This document shows positions 21,171 through 28,386 of a stretch of DNA of 43,908 nucleotides, in pieces (the first letter of the stretch is position 1; each line of letters opens with the position of its first letter). The notes under the pieces are model-generated. The model made no database searches, was not told the origin of the DNA, and worked only from the letters and a program-made list of their open reading frames with translations. The stretch lies in IMG/VR virus record IMGVR_UViG_3300047463_000374, positions 1 to 43,908 of that record; one strand, written 5' to 3'. A program made the translations under genes and the position numbers. Origin of the DNA: a virus.

Positions 21171-22013
21171 TTACTTCTTCCCCAGCATCCCGACGTCAGC
21201 CGTGGCCGGAGCGCCGATCGACGCCAGGTCTGCGAGCGAGCCGCCAAAGATATAGGTGCCGACGTGGCTCATCTGCATCCACGGGCAGAACCACGTGCGC
21301 ATTCCAGCCTCCTGAACCTTCTGGCAGAACCAGTAGTCCTCGGACAGGTAGCGCTTAGAGTTGGGATCGATCTCGGCCTGGAAGAACTGCATGATCTCAC
21401 GCGTGCCGTCGAAGTGCTCGGTGCGCACGTGATCTGGCTTGTAGTGATACTGCGGGAACTTCTCGGTAAACTTGCGAAGGGTCTGCTTGCGCAGCATCAT
21501 GAAGCCGGTGCCGATCTCCAGGACCTCTACCGGCTTGTTCAGCGCGATCTGAGTCTGCCCGCCCTTTGGGTTGAACACGTAGTCGCCGACGAACTTCTCG
21601 AGGACGTTTGGATTCTGGTCAGCCACGCCCTTGTCGACCGCGTGCTTGATCTTCTCCCAGCTGATGCACTTCTTCGGGTACGGGCCGCCGATGACGTCGT
21701 ACTCAGAGTCGTCTTCAGAGATGGCTAGGAGCGCGAGCACGTCCTGCGGGTTGAAGCCGATGTCCGAGTCGACGAACATCATGTGGGTGCACTCCGATCG
21801 CATGAACTCGTCGCAGCAGTAGTTGCGGGCGCGTGTGATCAGCGACTCGTTGAAGAGGAAGTACATCTGGAGATGAATACCATATCGCGTGCACAGTGCG
21901 GATAGATCTGCCACCGACTTGGCAAACAGCCCAGCGCAGGCGCCACCATACATCGGCGTCGCGAAGAAGAGCTTACGCTCACGCAGCTTCTCTACTGGAA
22001 TCTCAATGTTCAT
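21171..22013 (-). CDS. Glycosyltransferase-like protein, GT-A type
   Basis: Predicted 280 residues. LFFATPMYGGACAGLF starts the fold, FNESLITRARNYCCDEF is a conserved helix, and MMFVDSDIGF holds the D-x-D motif (Asp82, Asp84) for nucleotide-sugar metal. ISEDYWFCQKVQEAG near the end is typical of this phage GT-A family. It may glycosylate phage DNA or a virion protein; the DNA-modification genes nearby favour DNA but do not prove it. It follows gp45 in the same operon. Confidence 0.75.
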   Translation of the reverse strand: MNIEIPVEKLRERKLFFATPMYGGACAGLFAKSVADLSALCTRYGIHLQMYFLFNESLITRARNYCCDEFMRSECTHMMFVDSDIGFNPQDVLALLAISEDDSEYDVIGGPYPKKCISWEKIKHAVDKGVADQNPNVLEKFVGDYVFNPKGGQTQIALNKPVEVLEIGTGFMMLRKQTLRKFTEKFPQYHYKPDHVRTEHFDGTREIMQFFQAEIDPNSKRYLSEDYWFCQKVQEAGMRTWFCPWMQMSHVGTYIFGGSLADLASIGAPATADVGMLGKK

Positions 22014-22030
22014 AATCTAGACCTCGCTTA

Positions 22031-22038
22031 TATAAATA
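22031..22038 (+). promoter_or_regulatory. Late promoter of homing endonuclease 3
   Basis: TATAAATA, 10 bases before the leader hairpin. Confidence 0.7.
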
Positions 22039-22048
22039 TAGTTGTAAT

Positions 22049-22095
22049 GCCAGTCGCGGGTAGCAGCCCCACTGGCTCTATAACGTAGGGAGTTA
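22049..22095 (+). promoter_or_regulatory. Structured leader of homing endonuclease 3 (copy C)
   Basis: Hairpin I pairs GCCAGT (22049-22054) with ACTGGC (22071-22076), inner GGG/CCC. Hairpin II keeps TAAC/GTTA with AGGGAG in the loop. CGC follows the first arm, as in copies A and B. Confidence 0.75.
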
Positions 22096-22103
22096 CAGCA
22101 ATC

Positions 22104-22754
22104 ATGGGTATTTATTGTACTTATTTGACTATTTACAGGGGAAACAAACTTCCTCCATTTTATGTTGGATATACTAGTCTTCATAAACTTCAAAAAGGAT
22201 ATAGAGGAACTGTATCATCTAAAATATATAAACATATTTGGAAAAATGAATTAAAAAATCATCCAGAATTATTCACTACTAAAATACTATCATATCATAA
22301 TACAAAAGATGAAGCTCTAAGAAAAGAGTTCATAATTTTAACATCCCTAAAAGTACATAAAAATTCACTCTACATCAATCAGAACTGTGGCGGTATTAAT
22401 TTTTGCGCTCCATGGGAAGATAGAGAGTATAGAAATAAAATGTTAGTAACAATTTCAACTACTCATGCCGCTGGAAAAATATGGACCGATGAGAGAAGAA
22501 AGCAGCAATCCTTGCGCATGCAAGAAATAAGTAGAAATATGTCCACAGAAACTAGACGCAAAGCAACTTTGTCCATGAATTTTGACATTGAACATTATAA
22601 AAATATGTCAAATATAGCTGCTAATAATCCACAAACTTTAAAAACTAGATCTAAAAATATGACTTCTCTAAACGCCATAAAAAAGAAATGTGAGTTATGT
22701 GATTTTGAAGCTAATGCAGGACTGTTAGCTAGACACATTAAGTCAAAGCATTAG
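22104..22754 (+). CDS. GIY-YIG homing endonuclease 3 with C-terminal zinc finger
   Basis: Predicted 216 residues. CTYLTIY and FYVGYTS are the GIY and YIG strands, and EALRKEF holds the catalytic-type Glu. The first 100 residues are paralogous to homing endonuclease 1. The middle is a new DNA-binding region. The end, CELCDFEANAGLLARHIKSKH minus its last residues, forms a C2H2 finger, like the end of homing endonuclease 2. Very AT-rich. The stop overlaps the end of the convergent DUF3310 gene. Confidence 0.88.
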   Translation: MGIYCTYLTIYRGNKLPPFYVGYTSLHKLQKGYRGTVSSKIYKHIWKNELKNHPELFTTKILSYHNTKDEALRKEFIILTSLKVHKNSLYINQNCGGINFCAPWEDREYRNKMLVTISTTHAAGKIWTDERRKQQSLRMQEISRNMSTETRRKATLSMNFDIEHYKNMSNIAANNPQTLKTRSKNMTSLNAIKKKCELCDFEANAGLLARHIKSKH

Positions 22755-23041
22755 TCTTTATTTCTATATTTTAACATATACAGGATGAAGAAACAATAGT
22801 GTATTGCCTTAATTACATCGTTAATTTCATCCTGTTCATTTCCTTTCTTACCTAGCCTCCACAAATACTTCATGGCGGTGTTGCGAAACGTAGGCGTGGC
22901 GTCACCCATCGCGATCCAGGCGTCAAGACACTGGATATCCTGTTGGTCTGACTTGTAGTGCTGCCCGTAGGTCTTGTCGATGTAGGACTTTAGGTCCGCG
23001 AGGATCTTGTCCTCTGAGTACTTATATTCAATCTTAGACAT
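22751..23041 (-). CDS. DUF3310-like protein
   Basis: Predicted 96 residues. The C-terminal AMKYLWRLGKKGNEQDEIND and KAIHYCFFIL match the DUF3310 helix pair, also found in T7 gp1.7, which acts as a nucleotide kinase. Here the rest of that protein is missing, so enzyme activity is uncertain. It fits among nucleotide-metabolism genes. Confidence 0.75.
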   Translation of the reverse strand: MSKIEYKYSEDKILADLKSYIDKTYGQHYKSDQQDIQCLDAWIAMGDATPTFRNTAMKYLWRLGKKGNEQDEINDVIKAIHYCFFILYMLKYRNKD

Positions 23042-23055
23042 TATATATCCTCGGC

Positions 23056-24246
23056 TTATTTATGGGCGAATTCCATAATAGTGCTTCTCTCGTAGTCGAG
23101 AATTTCATAGGTCTGCTTGTGGTTAGACTGCTTGAGAAGATGCGCCTCGACGGTGTCCAGCTTTCCGGCCAGGGCCAGCTTGATCTCTGCGGCCATGTCT
23201 GTCGCGGTACCAACCGGCACGTTCTGGCAGATATGGTTTAGATTCTTCTTGGGCTCCAGCAGCTCGAAGTTACTGGGCAGGCCCATGATGCTCATGCACT
23301 CGCGTACCGTGAGGTAGCGGTCTTGCTGGTAGTGCGTCATGGCCGTGGGAAGGTGACCGACGAAAGCTCCGATATAACTCTTAGGTACCGTGGTCTGGCG
23401 TCGCATGATGGAGCCGCCCTCGCTCAGCTTCTTGTGAATTCTATCGCAGCGAGTGGCAGTACGCTCCTCGCCGATCGACCGGCACCACTCAGATACCTGC
23501 TTGTAGTCGTGACCCTTGGACTCCAGCCAATCCATGGGGTTGGTCGTGTGGTCTATTATACCATAGAATTCCGGATGTGTGATGCCTTTTTCAACTTTTT
23601 CTAACACATACCTGTACAAGACGTCGTCCCTGCTCGGCATGCGGGTGTTGGTCAGGTCCTGCTGGCTGTTGATCTTAGACGCCTCGTCTAGAAGACCCTC
23701 GATCGGCTCTAGTACTCTATCGAAGTAGCTCAGCAGGGGAATCTTACTGCCCTGCCAGAAGAAGTAGAACGAGCGCTCTCGAATCTGGGGCAGCCCGTGC
23801 AGTAGAGACTTGGTGCGGTAGATCGACATCACGTAGCCGTTGGCCTTAGCGATAGACAGCAGCTTATTGACCACGGGCTTACCCATCTTACCGGCGAACT
23901 GCGGGCTGTTCTCGCCCCAGAACACCTGCGGCTTCAGCGAACCGAGAACGAACTCGGCCGTCTTATACATCCATTCGTTGGTGAGCGAGTCGCCCGAGGC
24001 GCTGTGAGACAGGGTCGACAGACCGGCGCAAGGGCAGGTCGTTCCGATGACGTCCACTCGCTTGAGCTTGGGAACCGAGTCGTCGAGCAGGTGATATGGT
24101 ACGTCCTCGTAGTAGTTCACGAGGTGAGAGTCGTTGCTCTTGAAGGGATCGTACGAGAGCAGGTACTCTGGACGAGAGCCAAAGGCTCTCTCCTGGCCCA
24201 GGACCTGGCCGCCGATGAGGGGAACTATGAACGCGTGTTTTGTCAC
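23056..24246 (-). CDS. C5-cytosine methyltransferase-like protein
   Basis: Predicted 396 residues. It keeps most conserved blocks of the C5-cytosine family: VIGTTCPCAGLS with Cys73 as the likely nucleophile (canonical P-C-Q is P-C-A here), WGENSPQF (Glu112), GLPQIRERSFYF (QxRxR), a middle recognition-like region, RECMSIMGLPSNF and NVPVGTATDMAAEI at the end. Motif I, normally F-x-G-x-G-G, is degenerate (IVPLIGGQVLG). Either the cofactor site is altered or the protein has a changed role. It sits between a GT-B-like gene and DUF3310. Overlaps the upstream stop. Confidence 0.85.
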   Translation of the reverse strand: MTKHAFIVPLIGGQVLGQERAFGSRPEYLLSYDPFKSNDSHLVNYYEDVPYHLLDDSVPKLKRVDVIGTTCPCAGLSTLSHSASGDSLTNEWMYKTAEFVLGSLKPQVFWGENSPQFAGKMGKPVVNKLLSIAKANGYVMSIYRTKSLLHGLPQIRERSFYFFWQGSKIPLLSYFDRVLEPIEGLLDEASKINSQQDLTNTRMPSRDDVLYRYVLEKVEKGITHPEFYGIIDHTTNPMDWLESKGHDYKQVSEWCRSIGEERTATRCDRIHKKLSEGGSIMRRQTTVPKSYIGAFVGHLPTAMTHYQQDRYLTVRECMSIMGLPSNFELLEPKKNLNHICQNVPVGTATDMAAEIKLALAGKLDTVEAHLLKQSNHKQTYEILDYERSTIMEFAHK

Positions 24247-25334
24247 TTATTAGCCTCCAGCACTCTTGTTATTTCTTTTCGCTGAACGCTCTTGTCGAGC
24301 GGGTGGTTGTCGTACAGGCACTCGCGCTGGGCTGAGGCCAGGTTCTGCAGGGACTGATCGCTCATGCCCTCGATCTCAGACACGCTCAGCTTGGTGAACG
24401 CCTCGCCGTAGACTTTGCCCTCCTCGTTCTCGCAGAACAGGATCGAGCCGACGTCGACCACCTGCTGAACGCGTGAGCGCCACCAGCCAGATCCGGCGTG
24501 GTAGTACACCGGCATCAGGCAACCCCAGCTCTTCTGGTATACCTTGCACATCTCAGGCTCGGTCACGCGCTCGCTCTTGTTCTTGCCGCGCCGAGAGCCG
24601 TAGATGTTCACCGGCCACTTGGCGTTCTTCTTCTCAAGCCACTTGCGAGTCTTATCGTGCATGAGAGACGAGAATACCCACGACCTTTCCTTGACGGGCT
24701 CGTCTGAGAAGAACGAGTCGAGCCCGATCGAGTCCTCACCGAAGTTGTTCTCCGGGCGCCGGTTCAAGTTGTACGGGTTTGGATTATACTGGAACATCCG
24801 AGACGCGTCCCAACCGGTGTTGAGCTTGGTCAAGTCACCGCCGGCGAAGGCGCACACCATGAGACGGTTTGTCTTAGCCATGACTCGCTCGACGCCTGCT
24901 ATGAGATCTTTCTCGTGAGCCATGACCTTGTCTTTGGAAGAGTCGCCCATGTATAGGTCAAAGATGTAGTCGCGGTACGGATCGCGAATTCGCGTGGTGA
25001 GCTCCTGCCCGTAGCGGCGGATGTTGTCCATAACCTGGTTTACCTGCCAGTCGTCAAACGCCATGATGCAGTTTGGACGAGCCGCGATGGCGTATAGCCC
25101 ATCGTAGATGTACTGACAGAATGAGTTGGTCGAGTGCAGGTAGACGACGACCTCGTCGTACGAGCTCAGGTCCTCGCCGATAGATATCGGTCGCTGGTCT
25201 ACCTCCCAACCCATGTCCTCTAGACAGCGGATCAGTGAGTAGTGCGAGTTCAAGATCTTAAGCTCCTTGCGAAGGTAGAAGTCTCGATTGCACTGCTCGC
25301 GGTTGAAGCCTGTGATGAGTATTCGCTTAGCCAT
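24243..25334 (-). CDS. Glycosyltransferase-like protein, GT-B type
   Basis: Predicted 363 residues. Two-domain layout like T4 DNA glucosyltransferases: an N-terminal Rossmann part (RILITGFNREQ, EVVVYLHSTNSF, IMAFDDWQ) and a C-terminal part with PVNIYGSRRGK, GCLMPVYYHAGSGWW and GSILFCENEEGKVYG. The last block resembles sugar-nucleotide binding. With a dCMP-hydroxymethylase-like enzyme two genes away, transfer of sugar to hydroxymethylated cytosine is the best guess. Not proven by sequence. Confidence 0.65.
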   Translation of the reverse strand: MAKRILITGFNREQCNRDFYLRKELKILNSHYSLIRCLEDMGWEVDQRPISIGEDLSSYDEVVVYLHSTNSFCQYIYDGLYAIAARPNCIMAFDDWQVNQVMDNIRRYGQELTTRIRDPYRDYIFDLYMGDSSKDKVMAHEKDLIAGVERVMAKTNRLMVCAFAGGDLTKLNTGWDASRMFQYNPNPYNLNRRPENNFGEDSIGLDSFFSDEPVKERSWVFSSLMHDKTRKWLEKKNAKWPVNIYGSRRGKNKSERVTEPEMCKVYQKSWGCLMPVYYHAGSGWWRSRVQQVVDVGSILFCENEEGKVYGEAFTKLSVSEIEGMSDQSLQNLASAQRECLYDNHPLDKSVQRKEITRVLEANK

Positions 25335-25683
25335 AGATATATTTCCTGCACAGATCGAGCTGCTCGAGCTCGTATAGCTTGTCGTTGAGTTTTCTATTTA
25401 GCCCTGACGGGTGGGGCAGCGTGAAGTGGTCGATGCCGCATCGGGACAGGGCGGCTGACGGGAAGTTACCCAGCGCTACAACGCGCTTGTAACCCCTGAC
25501 GCACTCTCTCAGCATGTCGTAATCCACGCTCTTGAGAGAGTACTTGCCCTGGCTGTGGATGCAGTTAGTGAACGAGAACACGTCTAGACCTAAGTAGTCT
25601 GCCCACTTCGGCAGACGACTCCAGGTTGTAGACCATCCCTTCTTAGCTGTGGAAGGATTGATGCCGACTACCAGAACTTTCAT
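25327..25683 (-). CDS. Uracil-DNA glycosylase superfamily protein
   Basis: Predicted 118 residues. VLVVGINPSTAKKGW gives the GINPS motif and TLPHPSGLNRKLND the H-P-S-G-x-N-R motif of small UDG-like proteins. It lacks the catalytic Asp in the standard position. Such mini-UDGs are frequent beside phage DNA-modification genes and may read or process modified bases. Overlaps both neighbours. Confidence 0.75.
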   Translation of the reverse strand: MKVLVVGINPSTAKKGWSTTWSRLPKWADYLGLDVFSFTNCIHSQGKYSLKSVDYDMLRECVRGYKRVVALGNFPSAALSRCGIDHFTLPHPSGLNRKLNDKLYELEQLDLCRKYIYG

Positions 25684-26333
25684 ACGATTAGGTGGAAGTG
25701 TCGCTCGTACACGTGGAGAGACCCGACGTTCCAGTAGATATCGCCGGGCAATACCTCCAGCTTTCCGGCCAGAAGCATCAGCACGTGGAGCTGCCAGGCG
25801 TAGTCGTTCTTATAGCCAAACACGACGTCGTTGCTGCGCATCTGGACGTGAGCCTCGAGCTTATTATCGCGAATCATGTATTGCACGGCGTTTGTGCACA
25901 TGAAGTCGGACATACCGTCCTTGTTGTATTCGTCCCACATCGATGGACGAGTATAGATCATGATAGCTCGTCTCGATTCTGGATTGGCCCTCAGCTCGTT
26001 TTCCACTCGGTGGAACTGGTTGCCGTTCTCAAACGAGAAGATGCACCAGCCGTAGTTGCTGATGATACGACCATCTGAAGTGGCCACCTGCTTCCAGATA
26101 GCGGGCGGTTCGCCGGGAATGTCGTTGATGTTCCGTGAACATGACATGTACCACTCGATCTCGCGCTTGATATAGTCCTGGTTGGGCGTGCCGAATATAG
26201 CTGGCTCGTCGGCTAGAAACGAGGCCGATCGAATCTCCAGCATCTTGCAGCCGGTCTTATCGGTTACGTAGTATCCAGCCTTCTTTAAATTTAGAAAATC
26301 TCGCCGAACGTCTAATACGTAGTTTATATACAT
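25680..26333 (-). CDS. Thymidylate synthase family, predicted dCMP hydroxymethylase
   Basis: Predicted 217 residues. It is colinear with E. coli thymidylate synthase: Arg121-Arg122, Cys146 (SDFMCTNAV), Arg166-Ser167-Asn168-Asp169, His207 and Tyr209 fall on the family's usual numbers or near. Position 177, Asn in dUMP enzymes and Asp in dCMP enzymes, is Asp here (GYKNDYAW). This predicts dCMP as substrate and so 5-hydroxymethyl- or methyl-dCMP as product, as with T4 gp42. The C-terminal 45 residues of TS are missing. Overlaps the UDG-like gene. Confidence 0.85.
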   Translation of the reverse strand: MYINYVLDVRRDFLNLKKAGYYVTDKTGCKMLEIRSASFLADEPAIFGTPNQDYIKREIEWYMSCSRNINDIPGEPPAIWKQVATSDGRIISNYGWCIFSFENGNQFHRVENELRANPESRRAIMIYTRPSMWDEYNKDGMSDFMCTNAVQYMIRDNKLEAHVQMRSNDVVFGYKNDYAWQLHVLMLLAGKLEVLPGDIYWNVGSLHVYERHFHLIV

Positions 26334-26335
26334 GC

Positions 26336-26686
26336 TTATAGTACTGGCTTAGTAATCTTCTTGTTGAGCCAATCGCGGTCCGGCTGCTGGCCATCGATCT
26401 TCCCGCGAGAATAGGCCACGAAAAACGAGGCGTAGTTGATCAGGTCGCGAGCAGAGTCCTCAAGCGATTCGAAGTTAGGATTATACTTCGGATCATTGCT
26501 CATGGCCTCCATTACCGAGCGCATGCGTAGCAGCTTAGCGTTCATGGAGTCGAAGATGCTCTGGCAGCCGTTCGGGTAGTAGTCCGCCTGGCGAATGCTT
26601 GAGTTTGGATTCTGGTAGTCGTTCGATTTGCGCAGCTGCAAATCGATACATTCTTGAAGTACTTTAACGGATTCCTTTTGCGTCAT
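26336..26686 (-). CDS. DUF1599 (nucleotide modification-associated domain 1)
   Basis: Predicted 116 residues from MTQKESVKV at 26686, after GAGG. KSNDYQNPNSSIRQADYYP, QSIFDSMNAKLLRMRS and ARDLINYASFFVAYSRG match DUF1599. This domain is often linked to phage base-modification genes and may bind or sort modified nucleotides. It lies directly before the TS-family gene. Confidence 0.85.
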   Translation of the reverse strand: MTQKESVKVLQECIDLQLRKSNDYQNPNSSIRQADYYPNGCQSIFDSMNAKLLRMRSVMEAMSNDPKYNPNFESLEDSARDLINYASFFVAYSRGKIDGQQPDRDWLNKKITKPVL

Positions 26687-26688
26687 TC

Positions 26689-27240
26689 TCACCTCACCGT
26701 GATGCAGTCACCAGCTCGAAGAGCCGAGTGGTGATCGAAGAAAGATTTGTTATCCCTGTAGTGGCTTGGCTTCACATACTGAAGCATCTTGTAAGGGTCT
26801 ATTATAAAGCGCGGTGTTACGACATAGCCGTTTTCACTCTGCTTGTACGACGCCGTGACTACGACGTCCAAAACCTTTGCCGAGATATTGTTTCGCAGCG
26901 TCTTAAGCCCGTCATTGGGTATGTCGAACCACTCGCCCTTCTGACTCTTGACCTCGACGCGCATGCCTTCCGCGATTAGATCGCACCCGTATGTGCTTCG
27001 ATCGTTTACGTCCCACGCGTCGTTGAAGACGTCGAGCTTGTCCTCGGCCTTGAGCAGTTTCTTAACGCCGACCTCTGCTATCCTGCCGTAGAAGCAAGAC
27101 TTAAACACCTGCTGATAGCTTCTGCCGCGACGCTTATACTTGTCGTTGAAGATCTTTTCAGCCAAAAGAATAGCTGCGTCCGAGACCTCTTCGTTAGAGA
27201 CAAAGATCTCGCCCTTGAGAGGCTCAAGAAGATTGTTCAT
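26689..27240 (-). CDS. PD-(D/E)xK nuclease-like protein
   Basis: Predicted 183 residues from MNNLLEPL at 27240. RSTYGCDLIAEGMRVEVKSQ matches the D-x(n)-E-x-K core (Asp in GCDL, then E-V-K). Upstream helices fit a restriction-like fold. It could cut host or unmodified DNA, sparing modified phage DNA. The start is near-leaderless: the ATG lies 7 bases after the -10 at 27248. Family-level only; specificity unknown. Confidence 0.7.
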   Translation of the reverse strand: MNNLLEPLKGEIFVSNEEVSDAAILLAEKIFNDKYKRRGRSYQQVFKSCFYGRIAEVGVKKLLKAEDKLDVFNDAWDVNDRSTYGCDLIAEGMRVEVKSQKGEWFDIPNDGLKTLRNNISAKVLDVVVTASYKQSENGYVVTPRFIIDPYKMLQYVKPSHYRDNKSFFDHHSALRAGDCITVR

Positions 27241-27247
27241 ATTAACC

Positions 27248-27276
27248 ATATTACACTATATCGATATCGATGTAAA
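27248..27276 (-). promoter_or_regulatory. Early-type promoter
   Basis: Minus strand TTTACA, 17 bases, TAATAT, 7 bases, ATG of the nuclease-like gene. The -35 abuts the stop of the MazG-like gene. Confidence 0.65.
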
Positions 27277-27702
27277 CTACTTTTTATCTTCAATCCACTT
27301 CTCGACAAAGACATAGTCGAGAAGAGACTTTAGATCTTTGTGGTCTGGCGCTCGCCATCCCTCGGGCTTGACTAGGTCTGGAAGTCCGAGTGGGTTTGGC
27401 CTGCTCTCCTTGATGCCGACTCGCTTGCTCATGTTGGCCGTAAACACACGGTTCCAGGCTGTCTGAGCGTCCACGTCAAAGGCGTCCAGAGTACCGATGG
27501 CGACCACGCACAGGTCAATCAGGGCGTCGATCGCGTCTTCTGGAGTATCTGCCTCTTCAAGCTCTTTTAATTCTTCTTGAAGAAATTTAATACGGAACTG
27601 GAAAAACTCCAGCAACTTTTTAGCCGGCATCTTCTTGATGGCGTCATGGAAGCCATAGTGAGCGTGCATCTCACCGATATCTTTTACCCAGTTGTCGCTC
27701 AT
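27277..27702 (-). CDS. MazG-like nucleotide pyrophosphohydrolase
   Basis: Predicted 141 residues. EELKELEEADTPEDAIDALI shows the E-x2-E and D-x3-D pattern of MazG-type NTP pyrophosphatases. AWNRVFTANMSKR and the RPNPLGLPDLVKPEGW end match the form common in T4-like phages. It may hydrolyse unmodified dNTPs such as dCTP, or (p)ppGpp. Its start overlaps the upstream stop (ATGA). Confidence 0.85.
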   Translation of the reverse strand: MSDNWVKDIGEMHAHYGFHDAIKKMPAKKLLEFFQFRIKFLQEELKELEEADTPEDAIDALIDLCVVAIGTLDAFDVDAQTAWNRVFTANMSKRVGIKESRPNPLGLPDLVKPEGWRAPDHKDLKSLLDYVFVEKWIEDKK

Positions 27703-27857
27703 TGTCTTAGATCACTCCACATCCAGTAAAGTTCAACGAAATATTTCATGAGACGAATGGTATCTTTATCTTCCCATACGTCTTTGAGTGGTGTTCCTCT
27801 CTCGTATTCTTCGAGGGAAGCCTTACACTTATCGGCTAAGCTGTCGAACTCATCCAT
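27699..27857 (-). CDS. Small hypothetical protein
   Basis: Predicted 52 residues, MDEFDSLADKCKASLEE at the start, acidic, ending YWMWSDLRQ. Both ends overlap neighbours: the ATG by 8 bases with the upstream gene, the TGA with the MazG-like gene. Family not recognised. Confidence 0.65.
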   Translation of the reverse strand: MDEFDSLADKCKASLEEYERGTPLKDVWEDKDTIRLMKYFVELYWMWSDLRQ

Positions 27858-28386
27858 GAATCCACTCCGGTGCTTCTCTATTGGTCCACTTATGCATTCT
27901 CGACTTGCCGACGCGGTAGTACTGGCGGTAGTTCTCCACGGGGTCGGCCGAGATCTTGTACTCGTCGGGCATGGCGCAGAGCATCTTGGTGCGGTCGTAC
28001 TCCTTCAGGTTGAAGGGAGGCGACTGGAGCGGGTAGAGCAGGTCTGAGCACTTGTGACGCTTGCCGTAGCGGTGGGTATACTCGTCGAGCAGTGCCGCGA
28101 AGTGCTCTACCAGCCACAGGTAGTTTTCCACTGAAGTACGACACCACACCGCGCTCGGGTGGTTTATATGTGTGGCCTTGTACAAAGCCAGCTCGCGCGC
28201 GTCGTCTAGAACCCAGCGCTTCATCTTTCGACCGTTGTCGTTCTGAGCCACCAGCATCTTGCCGTCCAGATAGCGGTGGGCGGTGGACAAGAGTTGAGCT
28301 GACTCGAGAATCATTTTCACCACGTGGCGGTCGACCATCCACTTGGCCGCTTCCACAGGATCGTCTGACAGGTAGAAGATATTCAC
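27850..28386 (-). CDS. Conserved phage protein of unknown function
   Basis: Predicted 178 residues from the GTG at 28386, which overlaps the upstream TGA (GTGA) and has GGAG 6 bases before it. The start VNIFYLSDDPVEAAKWMVD and VVKMILESAQLLSTAHRYLDG are hallmarks of a family common in phages and environmental bacteria. Middle: HPSAVWCRTSVENYLWL. Conserved His, Asp and Trp suggest an enzyme, perhaps acting on nucleic acid. Function unknown. Confidence 0.8.
   Translation of the reverse strand: MNIFYLSDDPVEAAKWMVDRHVVKMILESAQLLSTAHRYLDGKMLVAQNDNGRKMKRWVLDDARELALYKATHINHPSAVWCRTSVENYLWLVEHFAALLDEYTHRYGKRHKCSDLLYPLQSPPFNLKEYDRTKMLCAMPDEYKISADPVENYRQYYRVGKSRMHKWTNREAPEWIHG

Noticed and set aside
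21264-21728. Plus-strand ORF across the GT-A-like gene
   Set aside because: A shadow; the minus strand has the DxD motif and conserved helices.
2184-22754. Group I introns around the endonucleases
   Set aside because: Neighbouring genes are intact and no split gene or intron core is seen; the leaders are much too short.
23565-23600. TATAAT inside the C5-methyltransferase-like gene as a promoter
   Set aside because: The -35 at 17 bases does not match and it would start inside coding DNA without a following gene start.
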